This document shows, piece by piece, positions 8,815 to 18,186 of a stretch of DNA of 64,000 bases. The position numbers were made by a program, and so were the translations under genes. Under the pieces are notes generated by a model, which was not told where the DNA came from, ran no database searches, and saw only the letters and a list, made by a program, of their open reading frames with translations. Numbering within the stretch: position 1 is the stretch's first letter; every line of letters begins with the position of its first letter. This DNA is from Vagococcus elongatus (lineage in GTDB: Bacteria > Bacillota > Bacilli > Lactobacillales > Vagococcaceae), in assembly GCF_003987645.1 (NCBI RefSeq), contig NZ_NGKA01000002.1, forward strand, positions 124,001 through 188,000. The letters are read 5' to 3'.

Positions 8815-9635
8815 TACATCAATTCATCCTTCAACTCAGTTCCTTCAATAAACCCATCCTTCACACGACTCCAAAAGTTAGTGTGCCGATGGGAAGCAAA
8901 GTGAATCCGTTCATCTGCGATTTTATAATCAATTTGCTTGATATTTTCCTCTGACAGTATTAATTGATCCACTGACAACACGTGGTCATTATGACTTTCC
9001 AGCTGAATGGAAATCCATTCATTACTCGCAATAATCAACGGCGACCCCAAAGTCCGATATACCCGGTTGTTGATCGATGCGATCTCTGCCAGCTGCAGCG
9101 CATTAATTTGAGGATGAATCACCGCTCCGCCGATACTTTTGTTATAAGCGGTAGAACCCGTCGGTGTAGAAACGGACAGCCCGTCCCCTCGAAAATTTTC
9201 AAATAGTTCCCCTTTGATAAAAACATTGCCTACCATGGTTCCGGTCACCCGGCGAATGGTACATTCATTCAACGCCAAAAAATGCTTAGACTCCCGCTGA
9301 TCTGTATAATTTACCTGCACGTCCAGCAAAGGATAACTGACACTTGAATTGTCAACATCAGCTGCCAAACTGTCCACCAGCTCTTCTAATTCATAATCTC
9401 GCCAGTCAGTGTAAAAGCCTAAATGTCCCGTGTGAATACCGATAAAACGAATGGTATTCAACTGATGGACATAGCGGTGAAAAGCAGCCAGCAATGTCCC
9501 GTCGCCGCCAATACTGATGACGATGTCAGGATTTTTCTCACTAAGTGTCAGGCCTTTTTTTCTGATCAGATCCTCTAGCTCCCGCTTTTTTTTCAGTGAA
9601 TGTTTTGTGGCATTAGAAATGATAGAAATACCCAT
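8814..9635 (-). CDS. nadK: NAD kinase
   Basis: NadK phosphorylates NAD+ to NADP+. In the 273-residue protein the family GGDGT motif appears as SIGGDGTLLAAFHRY near residue 45, the NE/D motif as LNECTIRR, and the glycine-rich binding loop as GDGLSVSTPTGSTAYNKSIGGAVIHP. It stands between relQ and rluD exactly as yjbN (ppnKA) does in Bacillus. A GAGAGGGA site lies before the ATG. It draws on the NAD made by pncB and nadE, which are also in this window. Confidence 0.96.
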   Translation of the reverse strand: MGISIISNATKHSLKKKRELEDLIRKKGLTLSEKNPDIVISIGGDGTLLAAFHRYVHQLNTIRFIGIHTGHLGFYTDWRDYELEELVDSLAADVDNSSVSYPLLDVQVNYTDQRESKHFLALNECTIRRVTGTMVGNVFIKGELFENFRGDGLSVSTPTGSTAYNKSIGGAVIHPQINALQLAEIASINNRVYRTLGSPLIIASNEWISIQLESHNDHVLSVDQLILSEENIKQIDYKIADERIHFASHRHTNFWSRVKDGFIEGTELKDELM

Positions 9636-9655
9636 GTGTTTTCCCTCTCTGTCTA

Positions 9656-10321
9656 TTAAGGCTCCTCTTTAACAAATTGTTGATAATATTCATCGATTGC
9701 TTGCCCCTTGCCATGGGAAAAAAGATGCTGGGCTTCTTGAATTTCCTCACGGATCTGCGACATTTCCTCATCCAGCGAATGAGCCGCCTCTGAAGCGTTT
9801 TTTAATCTCTGTTTGATTTCATCAGGAAAATCCCCCTGATATTTGTAATTAAGTGAATGCTCGATCGTCGCCCAAAAGTTCATCGCTAAGGTGCGGATTT
9901 GAATTTCTGCTAAAATTTTCTTCTCCCCCGAAACAGATTGAACGGGATACTCGATAATCAAATGATACGAACGGTAGCCGCTCTCTTTCTTGTTGGCTAT
10001 ATAGTCACGTTCTTGAATCACTCGCATGTCATTTCTTTGGTTAATCAACTTTACCACTGTATAAATATCATCAACAAATTGGCACATAATTCTCAAACCG
10101 GCGATATCTTGCATTTCCCGCTCAATGTTTTCCTGAGTGATGCCCCTTATTTTAGACTTTGTGATAATACTTTGTTTTGGTTTGACCCTTCCTGTCACAA
10201 ACTCGATCGGTGATGCTTCCCCTTGATCGCGAAATTGTTTTCGAATTCCCTTCAGCTTGATTTTCAGCTCTGAAACAGCTTGCTCATAAGGTATTAAAAA
10301 ATCATCCCAGTTTTGTGTCAT
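9656..10321 (-). CDS. relQ: Small alarmone synthetase RelQ
   Basis: RelQ makes (p)ppGpp and pGpp from ATP and GDP/GTP/GMP without a hydrolase domain. The 221-residue protein is a single synthetase domain with DIAGLRIMCQFVDDIY, RDYIANKKESGYRSYHLIIEY and EIQIRTLAMNFWATIEHSLNYK, the motifs holding the nucleotide-binding and catalytic residues. A charged C-terminal helix (DEEMSQIREEIQEAQ) fits the tetramerisation helix of this family. It is the first gene of the four-gene operon ending in mgtE, and faces the CYTH-spxH pair. Confidence 0.95.
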   Translation of the reverse strand: MTQNWDDFLIPYEQAVSELKIKLKGIRKQFRDQGEASPIEFVTGRVKPKQSIITKSKIRGITQENIEREMQDIAGLRIMCQFVDDIYTVVKLINQRNDMRVIQERDYIANKKESGYRSYHLIIEYPVQSVSGEKKILAEIQIRTLAMNFWATIEHSLNYKYQGDFPDEIKQRLKNASEAAHSLDEEMSQIREEIQEAQHLFSHGKGQAIDEYYQQFVKEEP

Positions 10322-10480
10322 TACAATCCCTCATTCCAGTCTAGCAATCATACAACCTACATTTTAGCATATTTATACCGAAAAAGTTAGTCGGGTCATC
10401 ATAATACAGCCATAATGCAATTCGTTGACTAATTAGACAAAATAAGCGAAAATAAAGGTAGATGGAGGAGGGGGGAGTCT

Positions 10481-11083
10481 ATGGAAGAAACAATCGAGGT
10501 TGAATTTAAGAACCTCCTGACCGAAGCTGAATTTTTAAAGTTGAAGGCGTATTACGACATTTCCGAAGAGCTTTTTTTTACTCAAGAAAACTATTACTTT
10601 GATACTACTAGACGAGAAGTTCAAAAGATGGGTGCTGCCCTAAGAATCCGCCTCAAATCAAATGCAAACGAAATAACCTTAAAAACGCCCTTGGAAGAAG
10701 GGCTTTTAGAAACCACTGAACCGCTATCTCTCCAACAAGCTGATACTTTTAAAGCTGATAAAAAATTTCCAACATCCAGTACTATTTTAACGAAACTTCC
10801 ATTTTTGAAGTCCGTTGAAGACCCTCTGTACTTGATTGCTTCCTTAAAAACTAGAAGAGCTGAAAAACAATTAACAAAAGATGTTTTGCTGGTCTTAGAC
10901 GAGAGTTGGTATCACGGAAAACATGACTTCGAACTCGAACTTGAAACCAGTGATTTTTTAGAGGGAAAACAATTTTTTATTGATTTTTTGACACAGCATC
11001 AGATCCCCACCCGTAAAACAGAAAACAAAATTTTACGTGCTATAAAAACACAGCAAAATGAAATGCATAGAGCACAGGAGTGA
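10481..11083 (+). CDS. yjbK: CYTH domain triphosphate-binding protein
   Basis: The 200-residue protein opens with the ExExK signature (ETIEVEFK at residues 3-10) of CYTH phosphatases, which bind triphosphates and divalent metal inside a beta tunnel. Further family features are ENYYFDT, GAALRIRLK and the charged FELELE strand. Such proteins hydrolyse tripolyphosphate or nucleoside triphosphates; the real substrate here is unknown. A very strong AGGAGGGGGG site precedes the ATG. The divergent alarmone synthetase and the downstream spxH repeat the Bacillus yjbH-yjbM arrangement. Confidence 0.9.
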   Translation: MEETIEVEFKNLLTEAEFLKLKAYYDISEELFFTQENYYFDTTRREVQKMGAALRIRLKSNANEITLKTPLEEGLLETTEPLSLQQADTFKADKKFPTSSTILTKLPFLKSVEDPLYLIASLKTRRAEKQLTKDVLLVLDESWYHGKHDFELELETSDFLEGKQFFIDFLTQHQIPTRKTENKILRAIKTQQNEMHRAQE

Positions 11084-11087
11084 GCAC

Positions 11088-11711
11088 ATGATTGAAATTT
11101 ATTTTTTTATGCATCCCCTTTGCCTCAACTGTTTAGAAGTAGAAAAGAAAATCATAGAACTGACCCATCAATATGAACGGCCCATCGCTTTGCGTTTTAT
11201 TCCTTTACTAAATTTAAAAAGTTTTAGGCAATTTATTCAATTTACGCAACTTCCTACTGATTTAACAACAAGAAATGATCTTTTCAGCATCAATTACTCC
11301 ACGGTGCTGGACTATAAAGCCGTTCAGCTGCAAGGAAAGAAAAAAGGAAGGGACTTTCTTTTGCATCTGCAGGAACGTATTTTATTAGAAAATCAACCCT
11401 ATTCAAAAAATCTCGTCTTGGAGTCCCTCAACAAAGTCGGGGCAAATATCGACATGTTTTATTCTGACCGCCCTTCCAAGCAAGTTAAAAATATATTTTT
11501 AACGGAACAACGCCTTGCTCTCGAGATGGGAGCAGCAGAACGTCCGGCTATCGTCACGTTCAATTATGGAAAGGATGAAGACTTTGGCGTTTTAGTGGTC
11601 AACCCTTCCAGCGAGACAGTGCAGAAACTGTTTAATAATCTTGACAACTTAAATCAGTATCTGCATCAAATGACATCTGATATTTTTTATAGTGATTTAT
11701 TTGATTCTTAG
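11088..11711 (+). CDS. spxH: ClpXP adaptor SpxH (DsbA-like)
   Basis: SpxH (YjbH) presents the redox regulator Spx to ClpXP for degradation. The 207-residue protein has a thioredoxin/DsbA-like fold with a CxxC motif at residues 12-15 (HPLCLNC), then a helical insert, and ends with VNPSSETVQKLFNNLDNL. The start is set at MIEIYFF because GGAG lies seven bases upstream and this leaves four bases after the CYTH stop; an earlier in-frame ATG lies within the CYTH gene. It is shorter than Bacillus YjbH, as usual in this order. Confidence 0.88.
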   Translation: MIEIYFFMHPLCLNCLEVEKKIIELTHQYERPIALRFIPLLNLKSFRQFIQFTQLPTDLTTRNDLFSINYSTVLDYKAVQLQGKKKGRDFLLHLQERILLENQPYSKNLVLESLNKVGANIDMFYSDRPSKQVKNIFLTEQRLALEMGAAERPAIVTFNYGKDEDFGVLVVNPSSETVQKLFNNLDNLNQYLHQMTSDIFYSDLFDS

Positions 11712-11832
11712 AAGATGCACCTGCGCGAAAACTAGACTGATTTAAGCTAAAAAACACCATGACGTTTTTATAATGGGCAACTTGCAATCATCGTAGAAAC
11801 CAAGTCCCACGACACCTGTTTTCGGGCAATAT

Positions 11833-11868
11833 AAAAGAGTCAACCGTCTAGAGAGGTTGACTCTTTTT
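11833..11868. terminator. Bidirectional terminator between spxH and pepF
   Basis: AAAGAGTCAACC and GGTTGACTCTTT form a perfect stem around CTCTAGA-like loop sequence, with T runs on both strands. It separates convergent spxH and pepF. The 120 bases between spxH and this stem hold nothing I recognise. Confidence 0.85.
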
Positions 11869-11903
11869 AGTTCACCTTAAAATATTAGTTTCAGAATACA
11901 TTT

Positions 11904-13730
11904 CTATTTTTCTGATGGATTTAGCGTGTCAATCAATTGTTCGAATTCATTCAAACGTGTTTCAAACACTTTCATAGCGTCTTCCAAATAATCCGACTTG
12001 GTCATGTCTACGCCCGCTTTTTGCATAATAGCGATCGGATAGTCACTGCGGCCTGCTTTCAAATAGTTTAAGTAAGCAGGCAAGGCGCCTTCTTCTTGCT
12101 CTAAGATTTTATCTGCCAGTGCTGAGGCAGCCGCAAAGCCGGTCGCATATTGGAATACATAGTAGTTCATATAAAAATGAGGGATCCGAGACCATTCCAG
12201 TGCGATTTCCGGGTCTTTTTCTACCTCTGGACCATAGTATTCAGTGTTCAGCTCAGCGTAGTGCTGGTTTAAAAACTCACTTGTCAGCGGTGTCCCTTTA
12301 GCATCTTCCACATGAATAAAATGTTCAAATTCAGCAAATTGTGTTTGACGGAAAATCGTTCCCTTAAAGCCGTCTAAATAACGGTTTAAAATAAAAGCAC
12401 GAACTTCCGGCGTAGTTTCAGTTGCCAATAGATGTTCTGTCAAAATATTTTCATTAGTGGTAGAAGCGATCTCTGCTAAAAAGATAGAATAATCACCGTA
12501 GACATAGGGCTGATTGCTGCGTGTGAAATAACTGTGAACACTATGACCCATTTCATGCACCAATGTATAAAGCTGATCTAAACTGTCATGCCAGTTCATC
12601 AAAATATAAGGGGCAGTGTCATATGCTCCCGAAGAATAAGCTCCACTTCGTTTCCCCTGATTTTCAATCACATCGATCCAGCGATTTTCAAACGCTTCTT
12701 CTACGATGGCACCATACTCTTTTCCTAACGGCTTCAAGGCAGCTTTTGCTTTTTCCACTGCTTCCTCATAAGAATAGCGGATAGGCGCTTCTCCTAAAAT
12801 CGGCGTATACATATCATACATATGTAATTTTTCTACGCCGAGAATTTTTTTGCGCAGTGCCACGTAGCGATGCAGCAAAGGCAAGTGCTTGCGCACCACA
12901 TCGATCAATGTATCATAAACTGCTTCCGGAATGTGATTGCCTGCCATTGCAGCTGCTCGGGCAGATGGATAATTACGGACATTAGCTCTAAAATTGTGAA
13001 CTTTCACATCACTGGATAATGTGCTTGCCATGGTGTGCTGAAATTGTTCATACACACTATAAAGACCTTTAAATGCCTCTTCACGAACTTTTGGGTCCAC
13101 GCTTTCCATCAGTTTCCCATAGACACCATGGGATAGCTGAACTGGTTCCCCATCTTCTCCTTCAATAACCGGAAACTTCAAATCAGCATTATTTAAAATC
13201 GAAAAGATATCACCAGGGGCACCAAAAATTTCACCTGCGCCTGCTAACAGTGCTTCCTCTTTTTCTGACAACACATGAGGACGTTCTTCCAAAACAGAAC
13301 GTATCATTTGGCGATAGACTGCCAACTTAGGTTCTTGTTCAAAATAAGCCCAGATAGCTTCGTCAGATAGCTGCAGCAACTCAGGTTCAAACCATGACAC
13401 AGCCTCAGACGCTTTCGCTGCCAAACTGCTCATCTTTCCGTACATGCCCTGATATTTTGTATTCGCAGTGTCCTGATCATTTTTCAAGTGAGCGTATACG
13501 TACATTGTTTCCAACTCACGCATCAACGCCAGCATACCTTCGATAGCTTGTAAAAATTTCTCTGGTCCTTCCGCAAGAGTTCCTTGAAATTCTTTCACTT
13601 TAGGAATTTCATTTTCAAAATGGGCGACCTTTTTTTCGAAAGCCTCGTCATTTTCAAAAATTTTAGTTAAATCCCATGTGAAGGCTTCCGGCAACTCTTC
13701 ACGCTTTGGTAATTGTTTTGGTGTACTCAT
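11904..13730 (-). CDS. pepF: Oligoendopeptidase F
   Basis: PepF is a cytoplasmic zinc metallopeptidase (M3 family) that cleaves short peptides. The 608-residue protein has the zinc motif HEMGHSVHSYF about two-thirds along, with the third ligand glutamate in IFLAEIASTTNENIL downstream. The N-terminal FTWDLTKIFENDEAF and the C-terminal ALADKILEQEEGALPAYLNYLKAGRSDYPIAIMQKAGVDM are typical. It lies 42 bases after coiA, the same order as in Bacillus and streptococci, where pepF follows the competence gene. Confidence 0.96.
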   Translation of the reverse strand: MSTPKQLPKREELPEAFTWDLTKIFENDEAFEKKVAHFENEIPKVKEFQGTLAEGPEKFLQAIEGMLALMRELETMYVYAHLKNDQDTANTKYQGMYGKMSSLAAKASEAVSWFEPELLQLSDEAIWAYFEQEPKLAVYRQMIRSVLEERPHVLSEKEEALLAGAGEIFGAPGDIFSILNNADLKFPVIEGEDGEPVQLSHGVYGKLMESVDPKVREEAFKGLYSVYEQFQHTMASTLSSDVKVHNFRANVRNYPSARAAAMAGNHIPEAVYDTLIDVVRKHLPLLHRYVALRKKILGVEKLHMYDMYTPILGEAPIRYSYEEAVEKAKAALKPLGKEYGAIVEEAFENRWIDVIENQGKRSGAYSSGAYDTAPYILMNWHDSLDQLYTLVHEMGHSVHSYFTRSNQPYVYGDYSIFLAEIASTTNENILTEHLLATETTPEVRAFILNRYLDGFKGTIFRQTQFAEFEHFIHVEDAKGTPLTSEFLNQHYAELNTEYYGPEVEKDPEIALEWSRIPHFYMNYYVFQYATGFAAASALADKILEQEEGALPAYLNYLKAGRSDYPIAIMQKAGVDMTKSDYLEDAMKVFETRLNEFEQLIDTLNPSEK

Positions 13731-13772
13731 ATCGTATAAAACCCCTCTCCATTTTAATACATATTCATGATA

Positions 13773-14945
13773 TCATATTTGTTTCGGCAGACGACTGATG
13801 TAAGTCTTATTTCTCATCATTTTTTCAAGAAAAACTTCTCTTGAAGGTTCGTCGATAACGATAGCCAACATTTTAAGACAGTGGATGTGCCCTTTTTCAA
13901 CTGAAATATAGTTGAACTTCACCAATATATTCAGCCAAGAATAAAGCATCTCCTGCCATTCCTCTTGCTCAATCGGACGACTTGTAATAGGTATACGATT
14001 TTTTTCTGTTAAGAGCTGATTCAAAAGATGTTTGTACCCAATCGTCCGGCTATCTGCTAAGTGACACCAACATTTCACTCGCCAGTACAGTCCGGATAAA
14101 TCTCCCAAACTACAGTTGACAGGAGGCAGAAAAAAGATTGGATGAAGCACGGAAAAATTGGTTCCCAGTAAATACAACTGCTCCTGCTCTTTTAGAAACG
14201 AAGGAGTTTTAGCCGCCAAGTTTTTTTGGATTACTTGCCTCTGTTTTTGGTAAAGGGGCAGTAAATCATACCGACGCTGCAAAAATAATTTTGCTCTTTC
14301 AGGATAGGCTAAAACAGCTAACAGGGAGTCCTGTTCTTTTTGCCAATATTTTTGACTATAAAACACTTCTGGCAGGAAAGATAATTGTTCAATATGGTAC
14401 AGCAATCTAATACCTGACTGGTCTACATCCAGTTCCCAAAGATATACACCTAATTTCGTATTCCTATTTAAAAACAAGCGATGAACATTAGTTATTTTTT
14501 CTTTCATAAAAAAGCGTCTGCCTAAAAGCCAAATGACTTGGTAGCCATGCTGTAAATAGTTATTGGTCCGCTCTTCCATCCGCTTCGCAGATAAAAAACT
14601 GCACTGAAATTCGATGGCATACTTCCCTTCCAGCAAGACATCCGGCCGCTGCTGTAATTCTGGTAAATATGCCTCTAGTTCATAAGCAATGCCGTCACTT
14701 TCACACCAGCTTGCAATCAAGCTTTTCCCCAACAAATGCTCCTCGGTTTCCCCTTCGCTAAAACTGGAACACTCCGTTGAATTTTTGTGTGCGAAATGTG
14801 CCCGTATGACTGCCCCATTTTTTAAAATCAGACTTGAACCGCAACTGGGACAAAAAAAGAGTTTTTTTCGCAGTCTCTCGACCTCATCTTTTGAATAGTT
14901 TAGCAGGTTGATGACTAAGCCATCAGCAGTTTTTCCTACCAGCAT
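13773..14945 (-). CDS. coiA: Competence protein CoiA
   Basis: CoiA acts in processing of DNA during natural transformation and is expressed late in competence. The 390-residue protein has an N-terminal zinc-finger-like region with FFCPSCGSSLILKNG and HFAHK (about residues 29-57), then a nuclease-like core with GIAYELEAYLPELQQRPDVLLEGKYAIEFQCSFLS, which carries the D..E-Q residues of a PD-(D/E)XK fold, and a long variable C-terminus. The start is placed at MLVGKTADG behind GGGGAG. Competence machinery is not otherwise visible in the window, so active transformation is not implied. Confidence 0.9.
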   Translation of the reverse strand: MLVGKTADGLVINLLNYSKDEVERLRKKLFFCPSCGSSLILKNGAVIRAHFAHKNSTECSSFSEGETEEHLLGKSLIASWCESDGIAYELEAYLPELQQRPDVLLEGKYAIEFQCSFLSAKRMEERTNNYLQHGYQVIWLLGRRFFMKEKITNVHRLFLNRNTKLGVYLWELDVDQSGIRLLYHIEQLSFLPEVFYSQKYWQKEQDSLLAVLAYPERAKLFLQRRYDLLPLYQKQRQVIQKNLAAKTPSFLKEQEQLYLLGTNFSVLHPIFFLPPVNCSLGDLSGLYWRVKCWCHLADSRTIGYKHLLNQLLTEKNRIPITSRPIEQEEWQEMLYSWLNILVKFNYISVEKGHIHCLKMLAIVIDEPSREVFLEKMMRNKTYISRLPKQI

Positions 14946-15106
14946 AAAAATCTCCCCTTTTAAAACAAGGTTCGATAAAAATAGAGAAGTCCTTGAAAAT
15001 ATCAAGCACTCCTCTAATCGTAAAAAAAATATATATAATCATTTTCTCTAGTCATCACGTAAGTATAATTTCATGCTCGTGAGACATATTTCTCTGCCTT
15101 TCAGTA

Positions 15107-16378
15107 CTATATCCAAATCTTTGCCAACAAATAAAGAAAGAACAAGAAAGAAATTACCCAAACGGTACTAGAGACTTCCTTCCTTTTCCCGCCGAACAAC
15201 TTCACTAGCGGATAAGCGGCAAACCCGAAAGCCAACCCGTCAGAAATACTCATGGAAAATGCCATCATCACAATCATTAAAAAAGACGGGAACCAATCAG
15301 TAAATTCTGTCAAATCAATCAATCGAATATTTCCCATCATCAAACAACCGGTGATGATAATGGCAGGAGCCAGTGCGGAATAAGGGATGAATCCCAGTAG
15401 GGGAATCATAAATGTTGAGGCAAAAAAAAGTAAACCGGCAGTGACCGCCATAAGACCCGTTTTTGCTCCTTCCTGAATACCAGTGGAACTCTCAGCCGCT
15501 GGAATCGTAGGACTGGTACCTAAGACACTTGACAACATCATCACCACGCTATTAACCACAAACATTTTTCTAAACCGTTCTTTCGACAAGCCGGGCAACA
15601 AACCGTTAAACAAACCGATAGATTCAAAAATCAAAATCATGGCTAAAGAAAAAACACCTAAGAAAAACTCAATTGAAAAGAACGCAGAAAAATCCAGTTT
15701 GCCTACAATAGACCCATAATGACTGATAGCCGACAAACTAAACTTGTTCTGTTCCCCATCCACGAGATGAAGCATATTAGCTATCACTGTTGCGGCAATA
15801 ATCCCGATAAAGAAGCTGCCCTGAATCTTTTTCAAAAATAAAAATAACGTCAAGATCAGTGCCCCCAGCGTCAAAAGCAACTCAGGAGAATTGAATTTAT
15901 TCAGCGTCATAAACGTCTGCTCTCCACGAACAATGATTTCACCTTTTTCCAAACCGACAAGCACAAGAAAAATCCCGATGCCTGACGTGATGCCGTGTTT
16001 CAAACTATCCGGAATAGCATCATTCATTTTGTCGGCTATCGGCGTCAATGCAATCAGCAGACAAACCAAACTGGCAGTAAAACTGACAGCTAGAGCCTGC
16101 TGCCAGGTCAGCTTAAGGCTAACCACTAAAGTATAAGTAAAAAAAGAATTCACTCCCATTCCTGTGGTAATCACAAGAGGAACATTTCCTAATAAACCAA
16201 TAGCCAGACAGCCAATCACAGAGATGAAAATAGTCCCGAAGACACTAAATTCTGGCGGGATACCTGCCTCAGCCAAGATTAGAGAATTGACCACAATTAC
16301 ATAAGAAATCGCAAAAAACGAGGTCACCCCTCCTAATATTTCTTTTTTAACATTGACATGTTTCCATTGTTTCAACAT
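15107..16378 (-). CDS. NCS2-family purine permease (AzgA/PbuG-like)
   Basis: A 423-residue permease with about 12-14 membrane segments. The N-terminal GGVTSFFAISYVIVVNSLILAEAGIP, LVITTGMGVNSFFTYTLV and the later VLGTSPTIPAAESSTGIQEGAKTGL, carrying the substrate-binding Glu, mark the AzgA-like branch that imports adenine, guanine or hypoxanthine by proton symport. The start is chosen at MLKQWKHV, behind AGGAG; the frame is open 24 codons upstream across a hairpin. That hairpin lies in the leader and ends in a T run, so expression may be controlled by attenuation. Confidence 0.9.
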   Translation of the reverse strand: MLKQWKHVNVKKEILGGVTSFFAISYVIVVNSLILAEAGIPPEFSVFGTIFISVIGCLAIGLLGNVPLVITTGMGVNSFFTYTLVVSLKLTWQQALAVSFTASLVCLLIALTPIADKMNDAIPDSLKHGITSGIGIFLVLVGLEKGEIIVRGEQTFMTLNKFNSPELLLTLGALILTLFLFLKKIQGSFFIGIIAATVIANMLHLVDGEQNKFSLSAISHYGSIVGKLDFSAFFSIEFFLGVFSLAMILIFESIGLFNGLLPGLSKERFRKMFVVNSVVMMLSSVLGTSPTIPAAESSTGIQEGAKTGLMAVTAGLLFFASTFMIPLLGFIPYSALAPAIIITGCLMMGNIRLIDLTEFTDWFPSFLMIVMMAFSMSISDGLAFGFAAYPLVKLFGGKRKEVSSTVWVISFLFFLYLLAKIWI

Positions 16379-16404
16379 TTTCTGTCTCCTTTCTTCCTTG
16401 AACA

Positions 16405-16448
16405 CAAAAAAAGTATAGACGGGTAGCGTTGCGCCCACCCACCTATAC
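16405..16448 (-). promoter_or_regulatory. Terminator-like hairpin in the NCS2 permease leader
   Basis: On the minus strand GTATAGGTGGGT pairs with ACCCGTCTATAC (16413-16448) as a 12-base-pair RNA stem with two G-U pairs, followed at once by a run of Ts. Only about 26 bases separate the T run from the permease ATG, too few for a separate promoter. It is either the yeiH terminator with read-through or an attenuator of the permease gene. Confidence 0.6.
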
Positions 16449-16536
16449 ATAACGATTTTTTTTATTTAATTTTCAACGTGTTTCATCACTCAAGCCACTT
16501 TATCATGTTTAGACACTGATTGCAACAAGCACCCCA

Positions 16537-17547
16537 TCAAAGAAGCAGTAAACGTATCAAAATAACTGCCAGAAACACTTGACCTGTTCCAGTCAACAAA
16601 CCATACAGCATGGATTTTGGTCCTTCCTTAATCAAATCAGAAAATTTCACCCGCATTCCGATACCCGCCAAGGCAATCACTTCCAGCTGATTACTGACAG
16701 CTTTAGCCGTATGAGGAATCACTGTCGGCAACACGATAAAAGTAACAAAAATGCTGCAAATGAAGAAAACGATGATAAACCACGGAACACCTGCTTGCTT
16801 TGTCATACTTTTTTGCTGTTTATTCTTTTCGAATAGGGACTGTCCTTCAGCCAAATTCATTCTTGAAAAAGCAAATGCCACTGCCACTAAAAAAACCACC
16901 CGCAAAATTTTAAAGATGGTTGCCATCTGAGTTACATCATCATTCACTAATTTCCCCGCAGCCACAACCTGCCCGATTGATTGCAACGTTCCTCCAATCA
17001 TGGCTCCTGTAGCCAATGTCTGGTGGTGATAAAACCAGCTGGTCAAAATCGGCAATACCATCATCAAAACTGTGCCCGTCAAATTTACCGTCGTGATAGA
17101 GATTCCTTTATCTTTTTCATTTGCTTCAATAATCGGCGCCACAGTCCCGATAGCCGAGGAACCGCAAACAGCATTCCCGGCACACATCAATAAAGAAAAG
17201 GACTTATCAAATTGAAGCATCTTTCCCAGTTGGTAAACAAATAAAATCGTCAGTGTCATTTGTATCATAATAAATAAAATGCCCTGCCATCCGATAGACA
17301 TCACGTCTTGCAGATTCAAGGTCACTCCTGTTAACGCGATGGATATCTCCAGCAGCTTGCTTTCCGAAAATTTTACTCCGACTCCCAATCTTGGATGGTC
17401 AAGCAGTGTATTGCCTAAAACAATACCCAAAATTATCGCAATAAATGCACTTCCCAGTTGAGGAATAAATTCCCCGACAAATTGTGCCACCACAGCAATT
17501 AAGAGACAACTAATAAATCCCGGTAAAATTTGTTTGAATTTTTCCAC
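16537..17547 (-). CDS. yeiH: YeiH-family putative sulfate exporter
   Basis: A 336-residue membrane protein with about ten membrane segments. It starts FKQILPGFISCLLIAVVAQFVGEFIP and contains GVGVKFSESKLLEISIALTGVTLNLQDV and LLMCAGNAVCGSSAIGTVAPIIEANEKD, the conserved signature of the Cons_hypoth698/YeiH family. Members are annotated as sulfate exporters because of links to sulfur metabolism genes, but the substrate is not proven. It lies upstream of the purine permease on the same strand, 158 bases apart. A perfect CTGTCAAA palindrome lies about 115 bases before its start. Confidence 0.85.
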   Translation of the reverse strand: MEKFKQILPGFISCLLIAVVAQFVGEFIPQLGSAFIAIILGIVLGNTLLDHPRLGVGVKFSESKLLEISIALTGVTLNLQDVMSIGWQGILFIMIQMTLTILFVYQLGKMLQFDKSFSLLMCAGNAVCGSSAIGTVAPIIEANEKDKGISITTVNLTGTVLMMVLPILTSWFYHHQTLATGAMIGGTLQSIGQVVAAGKLVNDDVTQMATIFKILRVVFLVAVAFAFSRMNLAEGQSLFEKNKQQKSMTKQAGVPWFIIVFFICSIFVTFIVLPTVIPHTAKAVSNQLEVIALAGIGMRVKFSDLIKEGPKSMLYGLLTGTGQVFLAVILIRLLLL

Positions 17548-17660
17548 ATAACCCCTTCTTTCATCTCATTCCATTATAAAACAAGACAAAAAAAAATAAA
17601 CAAAAATTTGTGTTTTTACTATTTATCTATTATTTTCCCTTTCTATGGGTACATTTTTCT

Positions 17661-17680
17661 CTGTCAAAAAAGTTTGACAG
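17661..17680. repeat. Perfect palindrome upstream of yeiH
   Basis: CTGTCAAA and TTTGACAG flank a four-base spacer. The element lies between divergent yeiH and the XRE regulator gene, where a transcription factor site would be expected. No matching known operator came to mind. Confidence 0.45.
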
Positions 17681-17766
17681 TCTAGTTTCTGCGAATTCAA
17701 AACTTTTTGGATAGACATGACCTTTTAACATGCTACACTGAGAATAAGAAGCAAGAGGAGGACATC

Positions 17767-18174
17767 ATGGACATTGGAAGAAAACTAAAAGAGGCTCGTT
17801 TAGCCTCTGGCATGACTCAGGAACAGGTGGCAGAAAAAATCGGTGTGTCAAGACAATCCATATCGAATTGGGAAAACGAAAAAAATTTCCCTGATATCAT
17901 CAGTGTTATTCACCTCAGCGATGTGTATGGTGTCAGCTTGGATATTTTACTCAAAGGAGATGACCAAATGATAAAACATCTGGACGAAAGCACCAATATT
18001 ATCAAAAGCAACAAAAAACTACTGACTGCCCTTGCTTTAAATTTTTTGGTGATCCTATTGTTTATCATCTTCAACAGTCCTATTTCTGAAAGTAAAACAT
18101 TGCTTTTTGTGATGTTCACAATTATTTTCTTAAACTCAGGGGCTATATTTTATCAACTGATTAAAAAAATCTAA
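17767..18174 (+). CDS. XRE-family regulator with membrane tail
   Basis: A 135-residue protein. Residues 1-65 form a Cro/CI helix-turn-helix (IGRKLKEARLASGMTQEQVAEKIGVSRQSISNWENEKNFPD). Residues about 80-135 contain two hydrophobic segments, so the protein is membrane-anchored at its C-terminus. The start at MDIGRKL is behind GAGGAGG; the frame is open further upstream without a site. A small membrane protein follows 12 bases downstream, suggesting a two-gene unit in which the membrane partner is sensed or controlled. Target genes are unknown. Confidence 0.85.
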   Translation: MDIGRKLKEARLASGMTQEQVAEKIGVSRQSISNWENEKNFPDIISVIHLSDVYGVSLDILLKGDDQMIKHLDESTNIIKSNKKLLTALALNFLVILLFIIFNSPISESKTLLFVMFTIIFLNSGAIFYQLIKKI

Positions 18175-18186
18175 GGAGGGACAACG

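Noticed and set aside
13773-14945. Evidence of an active competence system
   Set aside because: coiA is widely kept in non-competent relatives, and no other competence gene is in the window.
16379-16536. Purine riboswitch before the NCS2 permease
   Set aside because: The conserved purine aptamer core was not found between yeiH and the permease; only a terminator-like stem is visible.
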